Assembly: GCA_011032825.1 (NCBI GenBank)
Contig: JAADJZ010000020.1
Span: 248,001-312,000 of the forward strand
Length of the DNA stretch: 64,000 bases
Source: Massariosphaeria phaeospora
Lineage: Eukaryota > Ascomycota > Dothideomycetes > Pleosporales
Direction: 5' to 3'
Shown here: positions 33,077 through 42,791 of the stretch, in pieces
Layout: the number at the start of each line of letters is the position of its first letter
How positions within the stretch are numbered: the stretch's first letter is position 1
Made by a program: the position numbers and the translations under genes
Notes under the pieces: generated by a model
What the model was told of the DNA's origin: nothing
What the model saw: the letters and a program-made list of their open reading frames with translations, nothing else
The model's database searches: none

Positions 33077-34864
33077 TCACACCGCGCTCTTCCTCTTCGC
33101 AGCGGCCTTCCTCGCCTCCACATACTCATCCAGCGCCGTCACCCCCTCAAACACCCTCCCATCCCACTCCGGCACATCATCATCATCATCATCATCATCA
33201 TCAGCCCCCTCCCCCCTCCCCTCCACCCCCCACCCCTCATCCCAAAAACTGCTCCTCCCCCCTTCAACATCAATCCGCCGTTCCTGAAACTCGCCATACT
33301 CCTCCTCATCATCATCCACCTCCGCCACATCCTCCACAACCAGCCTCTTCCCCTCCACGGCGCCAAACCCATACGCAAAGAACTTCTGGCCCCGAGCAAG
33401 CAGCTCCTTTTTCCGGCGCTGCTGCTCGCCCTTCGACTCGGGCTCCTCCTCGAGCGCTTTCGCGTTCGCGCGCTTGTTGGACACGAGGCCCGAGGCGCGC
33501 ACCTCGAGGAACGCAAGCACGGTCTCGGGCGCATCGAGCCAGTCGATGTGCAGCACGTAGCACGGCACGATCTGCGCCGTGTTGAACAGAATGTACTCGT
33601 AGCCGCTGGGGTCGACGTGCGAGTCGGCGCCCTCGACGGGCGTGCGCTTGTCGTCCCAGGCATTGGAGAGGTGCAGGCCGCGGGTGCGGCCCATGATGGA
33701 GGCGCAGACTAGCAGTTTGCGGCCGGGGAGCTGCGTTGGCGCGATCTTGGAGCCGTCGCGGCGGCTGTAGAGCAGCGAGTAGCTGGCCGAGGGCGACGTG
33801 TAGATGCCCTGGCCATAGGTGCTGCCGTTCAGAATCGGGATGCGCTTCTTGGTGTCGGGGTGCACGGCGCCGGGCATGAGGAAGCCGTGCTGCACAATGG
33901 AAGGGACAAGGGACCGGCGCGTACCGTGGAATGTGACGCGGGCTTGGGTTAGGTAGTCGACGAGTTGGTCTTTCGCGGCGGGTCCGTCTCGGCCACGACG
34001 ATGTTCAAAGGGCACACATGTCTGCAGGTCTGTTACGGTTTCCCTCATGAGCTTCTGCCGTAGATTGTGCTGGAATTGGACGAGCTTGTTCTTGAGATCG
34101 TTGCGGAGGATGTTCTCGCAGTGTAGGATTCGGTATCGGCGGTCACGGAACTGCCAAACGGGCTCCGCGAAAAGGTTCTCGCAGATCTGAGCAGGAGTCT
34201 TGCCGAGGAGTTTGGTCGCGGCGCCCTGGATGGTATCCAAGTCTACGCCGCGCATAATCATCTCCGGGTCTAGAAGCGGATTGACGTCGTTGACTTTGGT
34301 CGAGTCCCAATATGCATCCTTGTCTTTCTCGGAATCTTTATTCAGTAGCAGCCGGTAATCGTGCAGCCAGCCGGCGGTTTCTTCAAGTAAACGCAAAGTG
34401 ATGAGGCCTAGCGTGAAGTACGTGAGACGTCCTTCACAGCCCGAAATTCCCTCTGCAATCATGTCCCGTAGCGCCCATCGAATCCCGTCCACGACCTTCC
34501 GCGGAAGCTGATAGTCCTCATTCTTCACATGGGACGTAAAAGGCTGCGTCGTTTGCTCCGCATTAAACGTAACCGAGAGCTCGACCTCGTCGAACCCAAA
34601 CGTGAACGATCCGAATCTTGTATAACCCCGATATCTGAGTCCGGGTGGGTGGTTCGCATCGATGATATCGAGCACCCGCTTCGCATCATCTTCGCAGGCG
34701 TCTCTAAAATTCGGCAATCCGACGCCTTCGCAATCTTCGTCCTTGACTCCATAGTATGCGTTGTTTATTTTGAAGCCTGGGAAATCGTCTAGTTCAGGTA
34801 CATCTTCTAGTTCCAAGATACTGTAGTCGGAGTCTAAAGACTCTTCGTCGGTAGAGTCAGCCAT
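33077..34864 (-). CDS. PARP-type ADP-ribosyltransferase domain protein
   Basis: A single exon of 595 residues from ATG 34864; a TATAAAG element lies about 37 bp upstream. The C-terminal half carries a PARP catalytic fold: 'VTFHGTRRSLVPSIVQHGF' (His of the H-Y-E triad), 'NGSTYGQGIYTSPSASYSLLYS' (Tyr), and 'PSGYEYILFNTAQIVPCYVL', where the Glu of 'YEYI' sits at the place of the third triad residue. With all three present, transfer of ADP-ribose from NAD+ is plausible, mono- or poly- undecided. The N-terminal about 300 residues (FKINNAYYGVKDEDC, GYTRFGSFTFGFDEVEL) are typical of fungal PARP-like proteins without known domains. The tail has an acidic repeat of nine Asp and a basic end (ARKAAAKRKSAV). 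Location is unknown, possibly nuclear. Confidence 0.82.
   Translation of the reverse strand: MADSTDEESLDSDYSILELEDVPELDDFPGFKINNAYYGVKDEDCEGVGLPNFRDACEDDAKRVLDIIDANHPPGLRYRGYTRFGSFTFGFDEVELSVTFNAEQTTQPFTSHVKNEDYQLPRKVVDGIRWALRDMIAEGISGCEGRLTYFTLGLITLRLLEETAGWLHDYRLLLNKDSEKDKDAYWDSTKVNDVNPLLDPEMIMRGVDLDTIQGAATKLLGKTPAQICENLFAEPVWQFRDRRYRILHCENILRNDLKNKLVQFQHNLRQKLMRETVTDLQTCVPFEHRRGRDGPAAKDQLVDYLTQARVTFHGTRRSLVPSIVQHGFLMPGAVHPDTKKRIPILNGSTYGQGIYTSPSASYSLLYSRRDGSKIAPTQLPGRKLLVCASIMGRTRGLHLSNAWDDKRTPVEGADSHVDPSGYEYILFNTAQIVPCYVLHIDWLDAPETVLAFLEVRASGLVSNKRANAKALEEEPESKGEQQRRKKELLARGQKFFAYGFGAVEGKRLVVEDVAEVDDDEEEYGEFQERRIDVEGGRSSFWDEGWGVEGRGEGADDDDDDDDDVPEWDGRVFEGVTALDEYVEARKAAAKRKSAV
33175..33204 (+). 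repeat. (ATC)n microsatellite coding for poly-Asp
   Basis: About nine to ten CAT/ATC trinucleotides in the C-terminal coding region of the PARP-type gene. On the minus strand they encode the run of nine Asp, so length changes stay in frame. Confidence 0.85.
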
Positions 34865-35305
34865 TGAGTGTGCTTAACTACGGAGAGGGACGGACCGTGA
34901 CTTTATATTATCTACGATTGTTACTATGAGTCGACCAAATCTCAGGCTTGTCAAATTGTGACTCAAACGCGGTTGTGATGCTGGCGGAGTACGGACGGAG
35001 TAGCAAGCCGTAAAAGGGCGGTGCCCGGAGCCAATCAGAAGGTACTGCTCGTTCCTCTGTGGCGGTGCATCCCACAGACGCGTAATGACGAAAGGAAGGA
35101 TGAAGGACGAGCGCTGGACTTTTCTAAATACTGAGGCGCGGCACAAGTAAGCCATGATATCTCGACGGCGCGGAAAGTTGAAAGACCAACGGAAGTAGTA
35201 TTTATTGTACGAGCTAAGTATTTTTGTCAAGTCGAGTCGCTCGGATATATCGCCAAACTCTTGCTATCGCTATCAATTATACGCCATGTACACCAATTCC
35301 TTCCA
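34865..35305. other. Intergenic, no gene seen
   Basis: Promoter side of the PARP-type gene (TATATTATC at about 34904-34912 on the plus strand, read TATAAAG on the minus strand at 34901-34907) and 3' region of the MFS gene. Confidence 0.5.
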
Positions 35306-37157
35306 CTATCGCGCTGGAATACTTGCCCCACGAGCGACACTGCTCCTGCGCGTGGCTGCGCCAGATGCTGAAACTGAATTCTGCCTGCTCCCATACAACC
35401 CCGGCAACTGGCTAACCCTCCTTCCGCCTGTGTCATCCCTCGCCTTACTCAATTGTTGTGCGAACGCACTTCTCGCGCGAAGCTGCGGTCCCTTCCAGTA
35501 AATCACATACACCGCGGCCACGAGAGCAAACGAAATGCAGAACAAGATTGTAGAGGCGTAGGCAAGATGATTGGGGTTCGAAGACGAGGGGATGTTTTGG
35601 TAGAACGGGGTTGCGGGCAGCGTGAGCACACCGGCGAGGAAGTCGCGGGACCAGCCGTTGCCGCCGGTTGCAGATGCGGAGTAGGGTCCATAGGCGCAGA
35701 TCATATAGTCGATTGTGGCCATGTAAATGGAGTAGTTGGCGATGCCGATGATGGCTGAGAAGATCAAAGAGGCGATCCAATGAATGGGTGGGCCGGTGCT
35801 CGTCCAGGCGAAGCCTATGAGGCCGATGGGCAGACACGGAGCAGTGTACAGCAGCCACCATAGCCGAGATTCGTACTGTACCCTTTCGTTTTCAGGTTGC
35901 GCATGGCGGATCTTGATGTTCCTCTTGATGGCGGGAATGAATGAGAACCAAGCGAGGAAGTAGCCGATGCCAATGGGAATGAATGCCAGACCTAACTGGA
36001 TAGCATTGAACCCCCATTGGTGGTACACAAGGGCAAAGGACTGAAGGAACATGAAGATAAGCGCATCGGAGAATCCGGATAGCAAACTAAGAACCAGGAC
36101 GATCGGTTCAGTCAGAAACATCTTGAAGGGTCGCATCCAGGTGATGAGGATTTCGCGAGCGGAGAAGCGTTCCTTGTAGGGCCGGATTTCGTTGGGCCCC
36201 CAGACATTGACTGGTTTACCGTTCTTCTCACCTTCCTTTCTCCGGCGCTTGGCTATTTTGTCCATCATGATCGTCGTCCGTGTCTCAGGAACCAAGAAGA
36301 AGTGGAGGACTTGTACAGCCACGCCGAAGATAAGCTGGATCCAGATGTTCCAGCGCCACGGAAGGAAATGTTCGACGAAACCACCGACGATTGGGCCCAG
36401 GACAGAGCCGCCGACAGAGGAGAAAACGATGAATGCCTTGTTGGAATCGATGTTAGTAAGTCGTCCATTACAGTGATAATTGTATGGTACTCACCACGGC
36501 GTATTGCTGAGTGTCCGCCTCCCACATGTCCGCCACCATTCCTAACGTGACGGACCCACCAGCTGTACTCAACCCACCAAGCGCCCTGAATGCCAGAACG
36601 GTTCCGAAATTGGGCCCAATAGCTACGGGAATCTGCCAAATGTTCACGAAGAACAGACTGAGCTGGAGAATAGGCCAACGACCGAGTTCTTCTGACCAGG
36701 GTGCCTCCAAACTAGTTAGCAGTGCATGGAGCATCTATGGCGGATTACGTACCCAAAGTTCGCACCCAAACGCGTAGGTGATGAGGAAGATGGCAGCACC
36801 GAGACGGGCCGATTGAGCGCTAACGTGGTACTCCTCGGATATGCCGGCGACGGCGTTCGAATAGAGCGATGTGTTGAAATTCATCGAGACTTGCACGATG
36901 AACACGACGCTGAGAATGGTCCACTTCTTCCATGACGGGAAGCTAAAACCAAGTTCGTCGTAGCAGTCCTCTTCGCTGATCTCGTAGCGGTCATAGGTGC
37001 CGTATTTCTCGAAGAAAGCGCGTTCGTCGTCGGTAGCACCGGATACAGTGTTCTCGTTGAATGCAGGGCCAGTGGGCGAATCGAGTTTCTTCTCGCTGTC
37101 GACGTGAGTGTGTGGCGCGTTGTGCGACGGGTCGCTCAAGGCTGGTTGGTCAGCCAT
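35306..37157 (-). CDS. MFS transporter, DHA1 drug/polyamine type
   Basis: Exons 37157-36753, 36704-36495 and 36436-35306 join in frame to 581 residues. The cytosolic N-terminus is about 90 residues and ends in 'SFPSWKKWTILSVVFIVQV', which opens TM1. Family motifs across the junctions: 'FGCELWAPWSEELGRWPILQ', 'ALGGLSTAGGSVTLGMVADMW', 'SSVGGSVLGPIVGGFVE', 'WRWNIWIQLIFG', and 'FFLVPETR' after TM6. This is the fungal DHA1 arrangement of Tpo1/Flr1-like exporters in the plasma membrane. The C-terminal tail is serine/arginine-rich. A TATATA element lies about 75 bp upstream (37231-37236). It could export a toxin, a drug or a polyamine; the substrate is not decidable. Confidence 0.9.
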
Positions 37158-38992
37158 GGTGAAGGGTGGTTAGAAGTGAACTGGGCTGGAAGGAAAATTG
37201 CCCGTCAAGTCGGATGGGGATCCGTGAAAGATATATAGGCGCAGAACCCCAGCGCAGCCTATCGAACCGGCTTTGACGGTGAGGGGTAGGTAGCAGCCTG
37301 CACAACAGCTTCAGTATGTTAGCATAGCGGTCCGTGCAAGCAGGCGGCATATCGTCATCTCACCGACAAGGCTGCTCGGGAACAGGGTGGCGAGCTCGCG
37401 TGTGCTTCTCACTCGTCAGTTGCAGAAAAGGATCGAAGAAACGGCATTAGCGAGTCAGAAATGCACAAGCCATGAGGTCCGAAAAGGCGGGTGACACTAG
37501 ATAGCGGGTGGGCTGGCCATGATGTCATTGCGCATGTTCCTCAACACTGAAATTTATTGGTCGTTTGCGGATCACTCGAGAGACGAAGTTCAAAAGACGA
37601 AGTTCAAAAGACGACCCGATATCGCGCATGTTGGCTTTCCCATGCGGCGTAGAGCCCAAGACAGTATCCAAGACATTGGCCCAGGAAGTCGTGTCGCTCC
37701 ACCACCGCGAAGCTGCCACAAGCTTTGCCATGGGTCGCAGCGCCCGTTCGCCGAGTGCGCCTCAAAGCTTTCAGGCCCGCCATGGCCATGGCCATCGCGC
37801 ATCGAAAAGTGGTCGGGCATGCGTGACGTCACTTGGTCTCACTCTGCGACACGGCGGTTGTGGAACACAGTCCAGCCAATGAAACGCGGGCGGCCACGCT
37901 AGGCGCGCATATCTCGCAACCGGCCTTGGTCCTGTGATGGGCGTCGGGCGTGCAGTCGTCACCGGGACCACCGTTACCTTTGTAGCTGGAGAACGCAGGG
38001 CGTCGACGTGTAACGTTACTTTCGTCGAAATTTAGGTGGGCCGTGAACGGACGCGAAGTCGAGAAGCTTCAGGTTTTTCTCGCACGCTTCTGCAAGGGAC
38101 ATCAGTTAGTGCGAGAAGCTTCTTTCCGGAGAAAACTCTTTAACGATTCCTAGGATGCAGACATCGAGTATTCGGTTTAGCCCGTATGGGAGGATCATGC
38201 ACTCCACGCCGCTACCTCAGACGTTGGGAGCGCATGCGCATGTCACCAGTTCCGAAAATACCAACAACACTAGAATGTTGCCTCCCGCCCGGTATCCACA
38301 CGCGAGCAGTTGCCCTAAAAAATAGGTTGGCATGATTAATGCGATCGCCATGCCCTGCGCAAGCCGGAGACCCTCAGCGCCAGAAGTTTGTGTGTGCTCC
38401 AGTCCAGTCTCTCGCCATAAAAGGCATGCTTTACCACCAGTCCTATTCACAGTACACCTCCCTGACAGTATCCATTGTTGATACAAACAGACTTTAGGTG
38501 ATCCTCCTGGCACACTAGAAGTTTTTGGTAATATGTCGATAGCCTACCTCTGTCTTTACAAAGCCCTATTGTATCTAGCATACTAGACAATGTCTATAGG
38601 GCTTGTAGAAGTAAGAGGGTAGGCAAAACCTAGGTGCGCATCGGTGACGAATTAGGCTGGAGAGGTGAGCACCTTCACACTATGCTCCACCGCAATACGG
38701 CGTCTCAGAATTTTTCCTTGACGCCCACGCGAGTGTTTCGTCGCCTGTTGTTTCTACCGGTATTATCAGTCCCGTAGTAGCCTCGCCGTAGAGGCAGGTT
38801 CCGGCCGGTGTATATCATGCCTTGACCCTTCGAAAAGTCTGGATCTAGTATGCTATACTCGCTTATGGTACTATTTCCTAATACACAAAGGATATGAAGC
38901 AGAAGTAGCCCTGTCATCATTGGTCCAAGTGAACATGAAATGGGTGGACAGCCGTTAACAGGATCCTGTCCCGCTCATATCAGATGGGGAGT
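37158..38992. other. Intergenic, 1.8 kb, repeats only
   Basis: Contains a tandem pair of a 15-bp unit (AGACGAAGTTCAAAA, about 37580-37613), an inverted repeat TTCTCGCAC..GTGCGAGAA (38077-38085 and 38109-38117), and repeat copy R5. ORFs here have no family content. Confidence 0.45.
38468..38592 (-). repeat. Dispersed repeat, copy R5
   Basis: Read on the minus strand: TAGACATTGTCTAGTATGC, GATACAATAGGGCTTTGTAA, AGACAGAGGTAGGCTATC, TGCCAGGAGGATCACC and AAAGTCTGTTTGTATCAAC. It is close to R2 over its whole length. Confidence 0.75.
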
Positions 38993-40147
38993 TCATGCCT
39001 GGTTCCAGTGATCTTGAATAGCTCGGTGACTTTTGTCGAAGGACGTATAATAGTACTCATTGTGCTGTGGAGACCATATCCATGGCGAATTATATGCAAC
39101 CTCTTGGCTGGCTTGATAATCTAATGTCGTGGATACCGTCTCCTGCGAGTTATGTGATGGCTGACACACGTTACAGGAGAAACCGATATGGTCTAGGAAA
39201 TAAATAGCGATATCGGCAGCCGTAGGCCGGCTTGAAGGAATATCCGTGATCATTGACGTTATCAGCTTTCGTAGGAAATCCTGTGTTGCTGGGAGAGGCG
39301 AGTGTTCTAACTTTACTTTGATGTCCTTGATATGCTCAGAGAAGCACTGCCCCTGGCTGATAAACGAAGAACCTCTGAGCACAGCAAGCACATCCAAGTA
39401 CACGCACCCAAGGGAAAATACATCAGAGCTAGAATTACGGTTGGCGTGATCAACAACCTCAGGAGCGGAGTACCTTCGGGTCATAGCGGTTGGCCTCCCT
39501 GTAGTAGTGCTATGGCCTGTGATACTAGTATCCAAGGAGTATCCAAAGTCGGTGAATATGACAGAACCCTGGTGGATGAGGATATTTCGAGGCTTGATAT
39601 CTTTATGACGAATCTTCTGCCCATGCATGAAGGCCAGTCCACTCGCCAAACAACCGAAGGACCTTCTCAAAACATCATATCTATCGGATTGGCCTTCTGG
39701 TAGGGGAATTTGACTTTCATCTTGCGGAGTGCCCTGAGGCATGTCGGCTAAGAAGTCCTCTAGATCGCCTCCGTCTGCAACGGGGTCCAGGACCAGCCCG
39801 ACGTGGCGCTTCGTAACGTACGTTGCAAATACTCGTATGATATGGTGATGGCCGGCAAGGCTGCGTATGATTTTGATCTCATTCTCAGAAATGCTCCTTG
39901 CTTCAGCCGGATCTCGTCCTCCTTGTATACGAATCGACTTGAGCGCAAACACCCGTCCAGTATTGATATCTTGCACTTTCTCGACGATTCCACTGAGTCC
40001 GTGCCCAAGAGTCTTGACGAGTGTGTACGGGAGTTCCTCGTCGCTTTCAACGCTGTAGTCTTTGCCCTCCTCGACATAGAGCGGGCGAGCTGCAGGTCGA
40101 TGCAGCGGATAGCTGAAGTCGCTCATGGTACGGGGTAGGGCTGCCAT
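38993..40147 (-). CDS. Serine/threonine protein kinase with C-terminal PWIWSP module
   Basis: A single exon of 384 residues. Kinase landmarks: glycine loop 'LGHGLSGIVEKV', Lys in 'FALKSIRI', catalytic loop 'IRHKDIKPRNILI' (HKD in place of HRD), 'FTDFGYSLD' (DFG), 'RRYSAPEVVD' (APE) and 'DVFSLGCVYLDVL'. All catalytic residues appear present, so it should be active. After the kinase domain (about 40-315) comes a Cys-poor linker and then 'PWIWSPQHNEYYYTSFD' near the end, a motif also found at the N-terminus of the next gene. The start is either ATG 40147 or the in-frame ATG at 40126; two TATA-like elements (about 40148-40155 and 40167-40176) lie just upstream and favour the inner one. Kinases of this solo type in fungi have no assigned pathway. 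Confidence 0.85.
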   Translation of the reverse strand: MAALPRTMSDFSYPLHRPAARPLYVEEGKDYSVESDEELPYTLVKTLGHGLSGIVEKVQDINTGRVFALKSIRIQGGRDPAEARSISENEIKIIRSLAGHHHIIRVFATYVTKRHVGLVLDPVADGGDLEDFLADMPQGTPQDESQIPLPEGQSDRYDVLRRSFGCLASGLAFMHGQKIRHKDIKPRNILIHQGSVIFTDFGYSLDTSITGHSTTTGRPTAMTRRYSAPEVVDHANRNSSSDVFSLGCVYLDVLAVLRGSSFISQGQCFSEHIKDIKVKLEHSPLPATQDFLRKLITSMITDIPSSRPTAADIAIYFLDHIGFSCNVCQPSHNSQETVSTTLDYQASQEVAYNSPWIWSPQHNEYYYTSFDKSHRAIQDHWNQA

Positions 40148-41053
40148 TATAAATTCAGTCAGAGGATCGATTTATATGGTAGAGAAGACGTGGCTCTCTG
40201 CTCTGTTAGCCTCGATCGCATGGTGAGCCATGCTTCATACCTGCAGTCACCGAGTGGAAGCTCGCCACTGACAGGCTTCCGAACGGCGACAATGCGCTCG
40301 CGAGCTCCTGATTAACCGGCTTATGTAGGAAGAAACTGAACGCTAACCTGAAGCCTGCGAGAGGTGTTGCGAGGTGGAGAAGTGGGTTGTGGGCGGTGGG
40401 CTGTGTGGGATGCAGCTGCTGCCCGCCGCCCAGGAACTCCGCCTGCTCTTTCCAGATTAGGACCGGCAAGAATTCCAGCCGAACACGACAGCTTAAACGA
40501 CGAGATAAACAGTTACTCTGCGGAGTGCATGCAAGTAAATAGCCCAAACTGTCCGATTAGTGAGTAGTCGATGCAGAAGAAAGGCGTTGTCGAAGCCTCA
40601 GATTGAGTACAGTCTACGCGCAGTGTTTACCATGTTTGCAGCGTGCAGCCATCATACGCTTGGCTCATCATACAACTCTCACTTAGACACCGACCTTGCA
40701 CTGTTGATCCGACCCAAAAACGGTTCAACTGCATCCATCATTCGCACCATTGAATATAGTCACATCCTGATCCTACTATAAAACGTAACAGTCTGGCTGT
40801 AGAGACGAGGAGAAAAGAGGAAACCAAGAACACATCGTTACGTGGAACGGAACCAGAAAACAAGCGGAACACTGCAAAACCTGTAAATAATCAAAGTCAA
40901 TCCAAAGCCATTCGAAATCGTTCAAATCGTTCAAATCGTGGGTAGATCGTATGAAAATCGATGTGCAGCGGACGAAGCCATAGCTTGGATCCCGACCTTT
41001 CGTATGGTGAAGGAGCATAGGAGTCTAAGCTGAACGAACGCGCGCTATCGGGG
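40148..41053. other. Intergenic, no gene seen
   Basis: Promoter side of the kinase and 3' region of the DUF6590-type gene. A triplicated short motif, TCGTTCAAATCGTTCAAATCG (about 40918-40938, unit CGTTCAAAT), is the only local repeat. Confidence 0.45.
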
Positions 41054-42246
41054 CTAGAAGCTCATTCCCATGGACTGTACGAAATAGTTTACCAGCAGAT
41101 GGATGTGTTCATCGGAGATCACTCCAATGTCCATCACTTTACAATTATGTTCAACGGCGTATGGTTTGCCGAAATTAATTCGCGATTCGGCGTCGAGTTG
41201 CTCACCAGAGCTTGACTGGACACGGAGGGCTTGTTTGGTGATCTCTTCCCCTTCGAGAAGGTTTGGAGCTGGATCGTTGGGACTGCCGGTGTAGATGATG
41301 GCATGGTCGTCTACTATGAGGCCACGTTTCCGTGCACCTTGCCTTCGGTACGTTTGGATTGGGCTGGTTTGGTTAGAGGTTGAACCACCATCTGATACAT
41401 CGGGATAGAAGTATTGAGTCCCTAGAGCTTGTGTACTCACATGCACTGACTGAAGGAGCCTTTGTTCTGTATTACAACAAAACGGCGAATCTCCGAGTAT
41501 GCCGTCTGCCCGAAGCTGACCAAGCTGAAGTGAGTGGATCCTCGAGTCTTACCAGGGTTGTCCTGGCCCGCGGGCTCTGTCCACAGCATCTTGAAGACCT
41601 TCGCCATCTTAGTAACTATCGTACTCTGAGCTGTGGACATGTGTATATACTCACCCTTCCTCGCTTGAAAAAGAAGGCATGATGGTGGTATGCAACTCTT
41701 CTATAGTCTATGCAGTATCAGCACAGCACCCACCCCCTTGTCTTACTACCTACTTGGGTCTAGGCTCTCTTCATTGATATTATCTTGTGCGGTGCGTATG
41801 AAACGGCGCGGGCGATCTCCAAACACGCTTTCTTTCACTGAATCGGGGAGCGGGTCAGAGTTATGTTGCGCGGGCTGGGGTCGATGGGTGTAGAAGGTGG
41901 GCGATGTCCCGTATTGAGACTGCGAATTCGATTGATGGTACGAGGCTGAGGGCCAGGCTCCCGGAGGTTGATCTCGGGGCACGACTCGAGGTGTTCTACG
42001 TGGCGGTCGTTAGCAGTACATATGACAAAGATGTCGCCGATTCCAGTCCAAACTTGGGACATTGCACAAAGACGCTTACATAGCTATTGGGGCTGGGGCC
42101 TGTGGTACTGTTGGCTCGGCAGCAGGAGGGGCTGCTTCTTGGGCACCCGCCCATAAGTACTGGGTCTGTCCAGCCTCGTCCGTTCGATAGCAGTAGTGAC
42201 GGTTGTATTCTGGAGACCAGATCCATGGGGTATAGTCGCCCGACAT
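41054..42246 (-). CDS. DUF6590-type protein with N-terminal PWIWSP module
   Basis: Four exons, 42246-42080, 41995-41754, 41663-41441 and 41363-41054, join in frame to 313 residues. The N-terminus is 'DYTPWIWSPEYNRHYCY', followed by a low-complexity Q/P/S region. The C-terminal about 170 residues show the pattern I associate with the fungal DUF6590 domain: 'AKVFKMLWTEPAG', 'SEIRRFVVIQNKGSFSQC', 'PIQTYRRQGARKRGLIVDDH', 'AIIYTG', and 'ESRINFGKPYAVEHNCKV'. The second intron (GTAGGT..TTTTTCAAG, 90 nt) is the least certain junction but restores a family-like 'SLDPTRKGEY'. No signal peptide or TM. DUF6590 proteins have no established function. The start ATG 42246 is the first ATG of a frame opened only by TTG upstream. 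Confidence 0.75.
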
Positions 42247-42791
42247 GCTCACATGTTTGCTGTAAGAGAACGGCCGTTGTGACTCGGTTCCTGAAGGCAA
42301 TCGCTGCCTATTTAAAAGCTCTGAGGGGTCGAAGGTGGGTCCGGCCCCCGGGGTCGTTCCGGAGGCTCTGTACAGCGAATCCGGCTAGCTGGTGGCTGCT
42401 CGTGGCTGAGAGGCAGACCATACACGGGCGCATATTACGGCATGATAAGGAAGGGTGTGGGTTGATTGCGGTCTATAGTGAACGAACCAGGGGGCGTATC
42501 GACGGGAGTCTGGAGAGGTGTGGTGGGGGTCTAAGGGCTGACCACGCTAAGCCGCGCTTGGAGGGGAACCCTGTCTAGCGCTGAACTGCGACGCGTTCTC
42601 CTGCCAGAACCGCGGTCGCCTCACTCTCGAACACCATATCTAGCCTGGACCTGCTACGCACCTAGTACGTTCCGCACCTCCAATTACGCTTCGTGAGCAG
42701 CTCGCGAAAGCAGGCCCTTCATATCGGGTGTCTTTTGGACTTTTGGACGCGTCCACCACATGAGGGTTAGCGCCCCTCCGCGATCGCCATT
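42247..42791. promoter_or_regulatory. Divergent promoter region
   Basis: A 545-bp spacer between the DUF6590-type gene and the polyproline coiled-coil gene, GC-rich near 42330-42380. No firm regulatory element seen. Confidence 0.45.

Noticed and set aside
37158..38992. Short ORFs at 37519-37971 and 38217-38513
   Set aside because: No coding composition and no family resemblance; several overlap in different frames.
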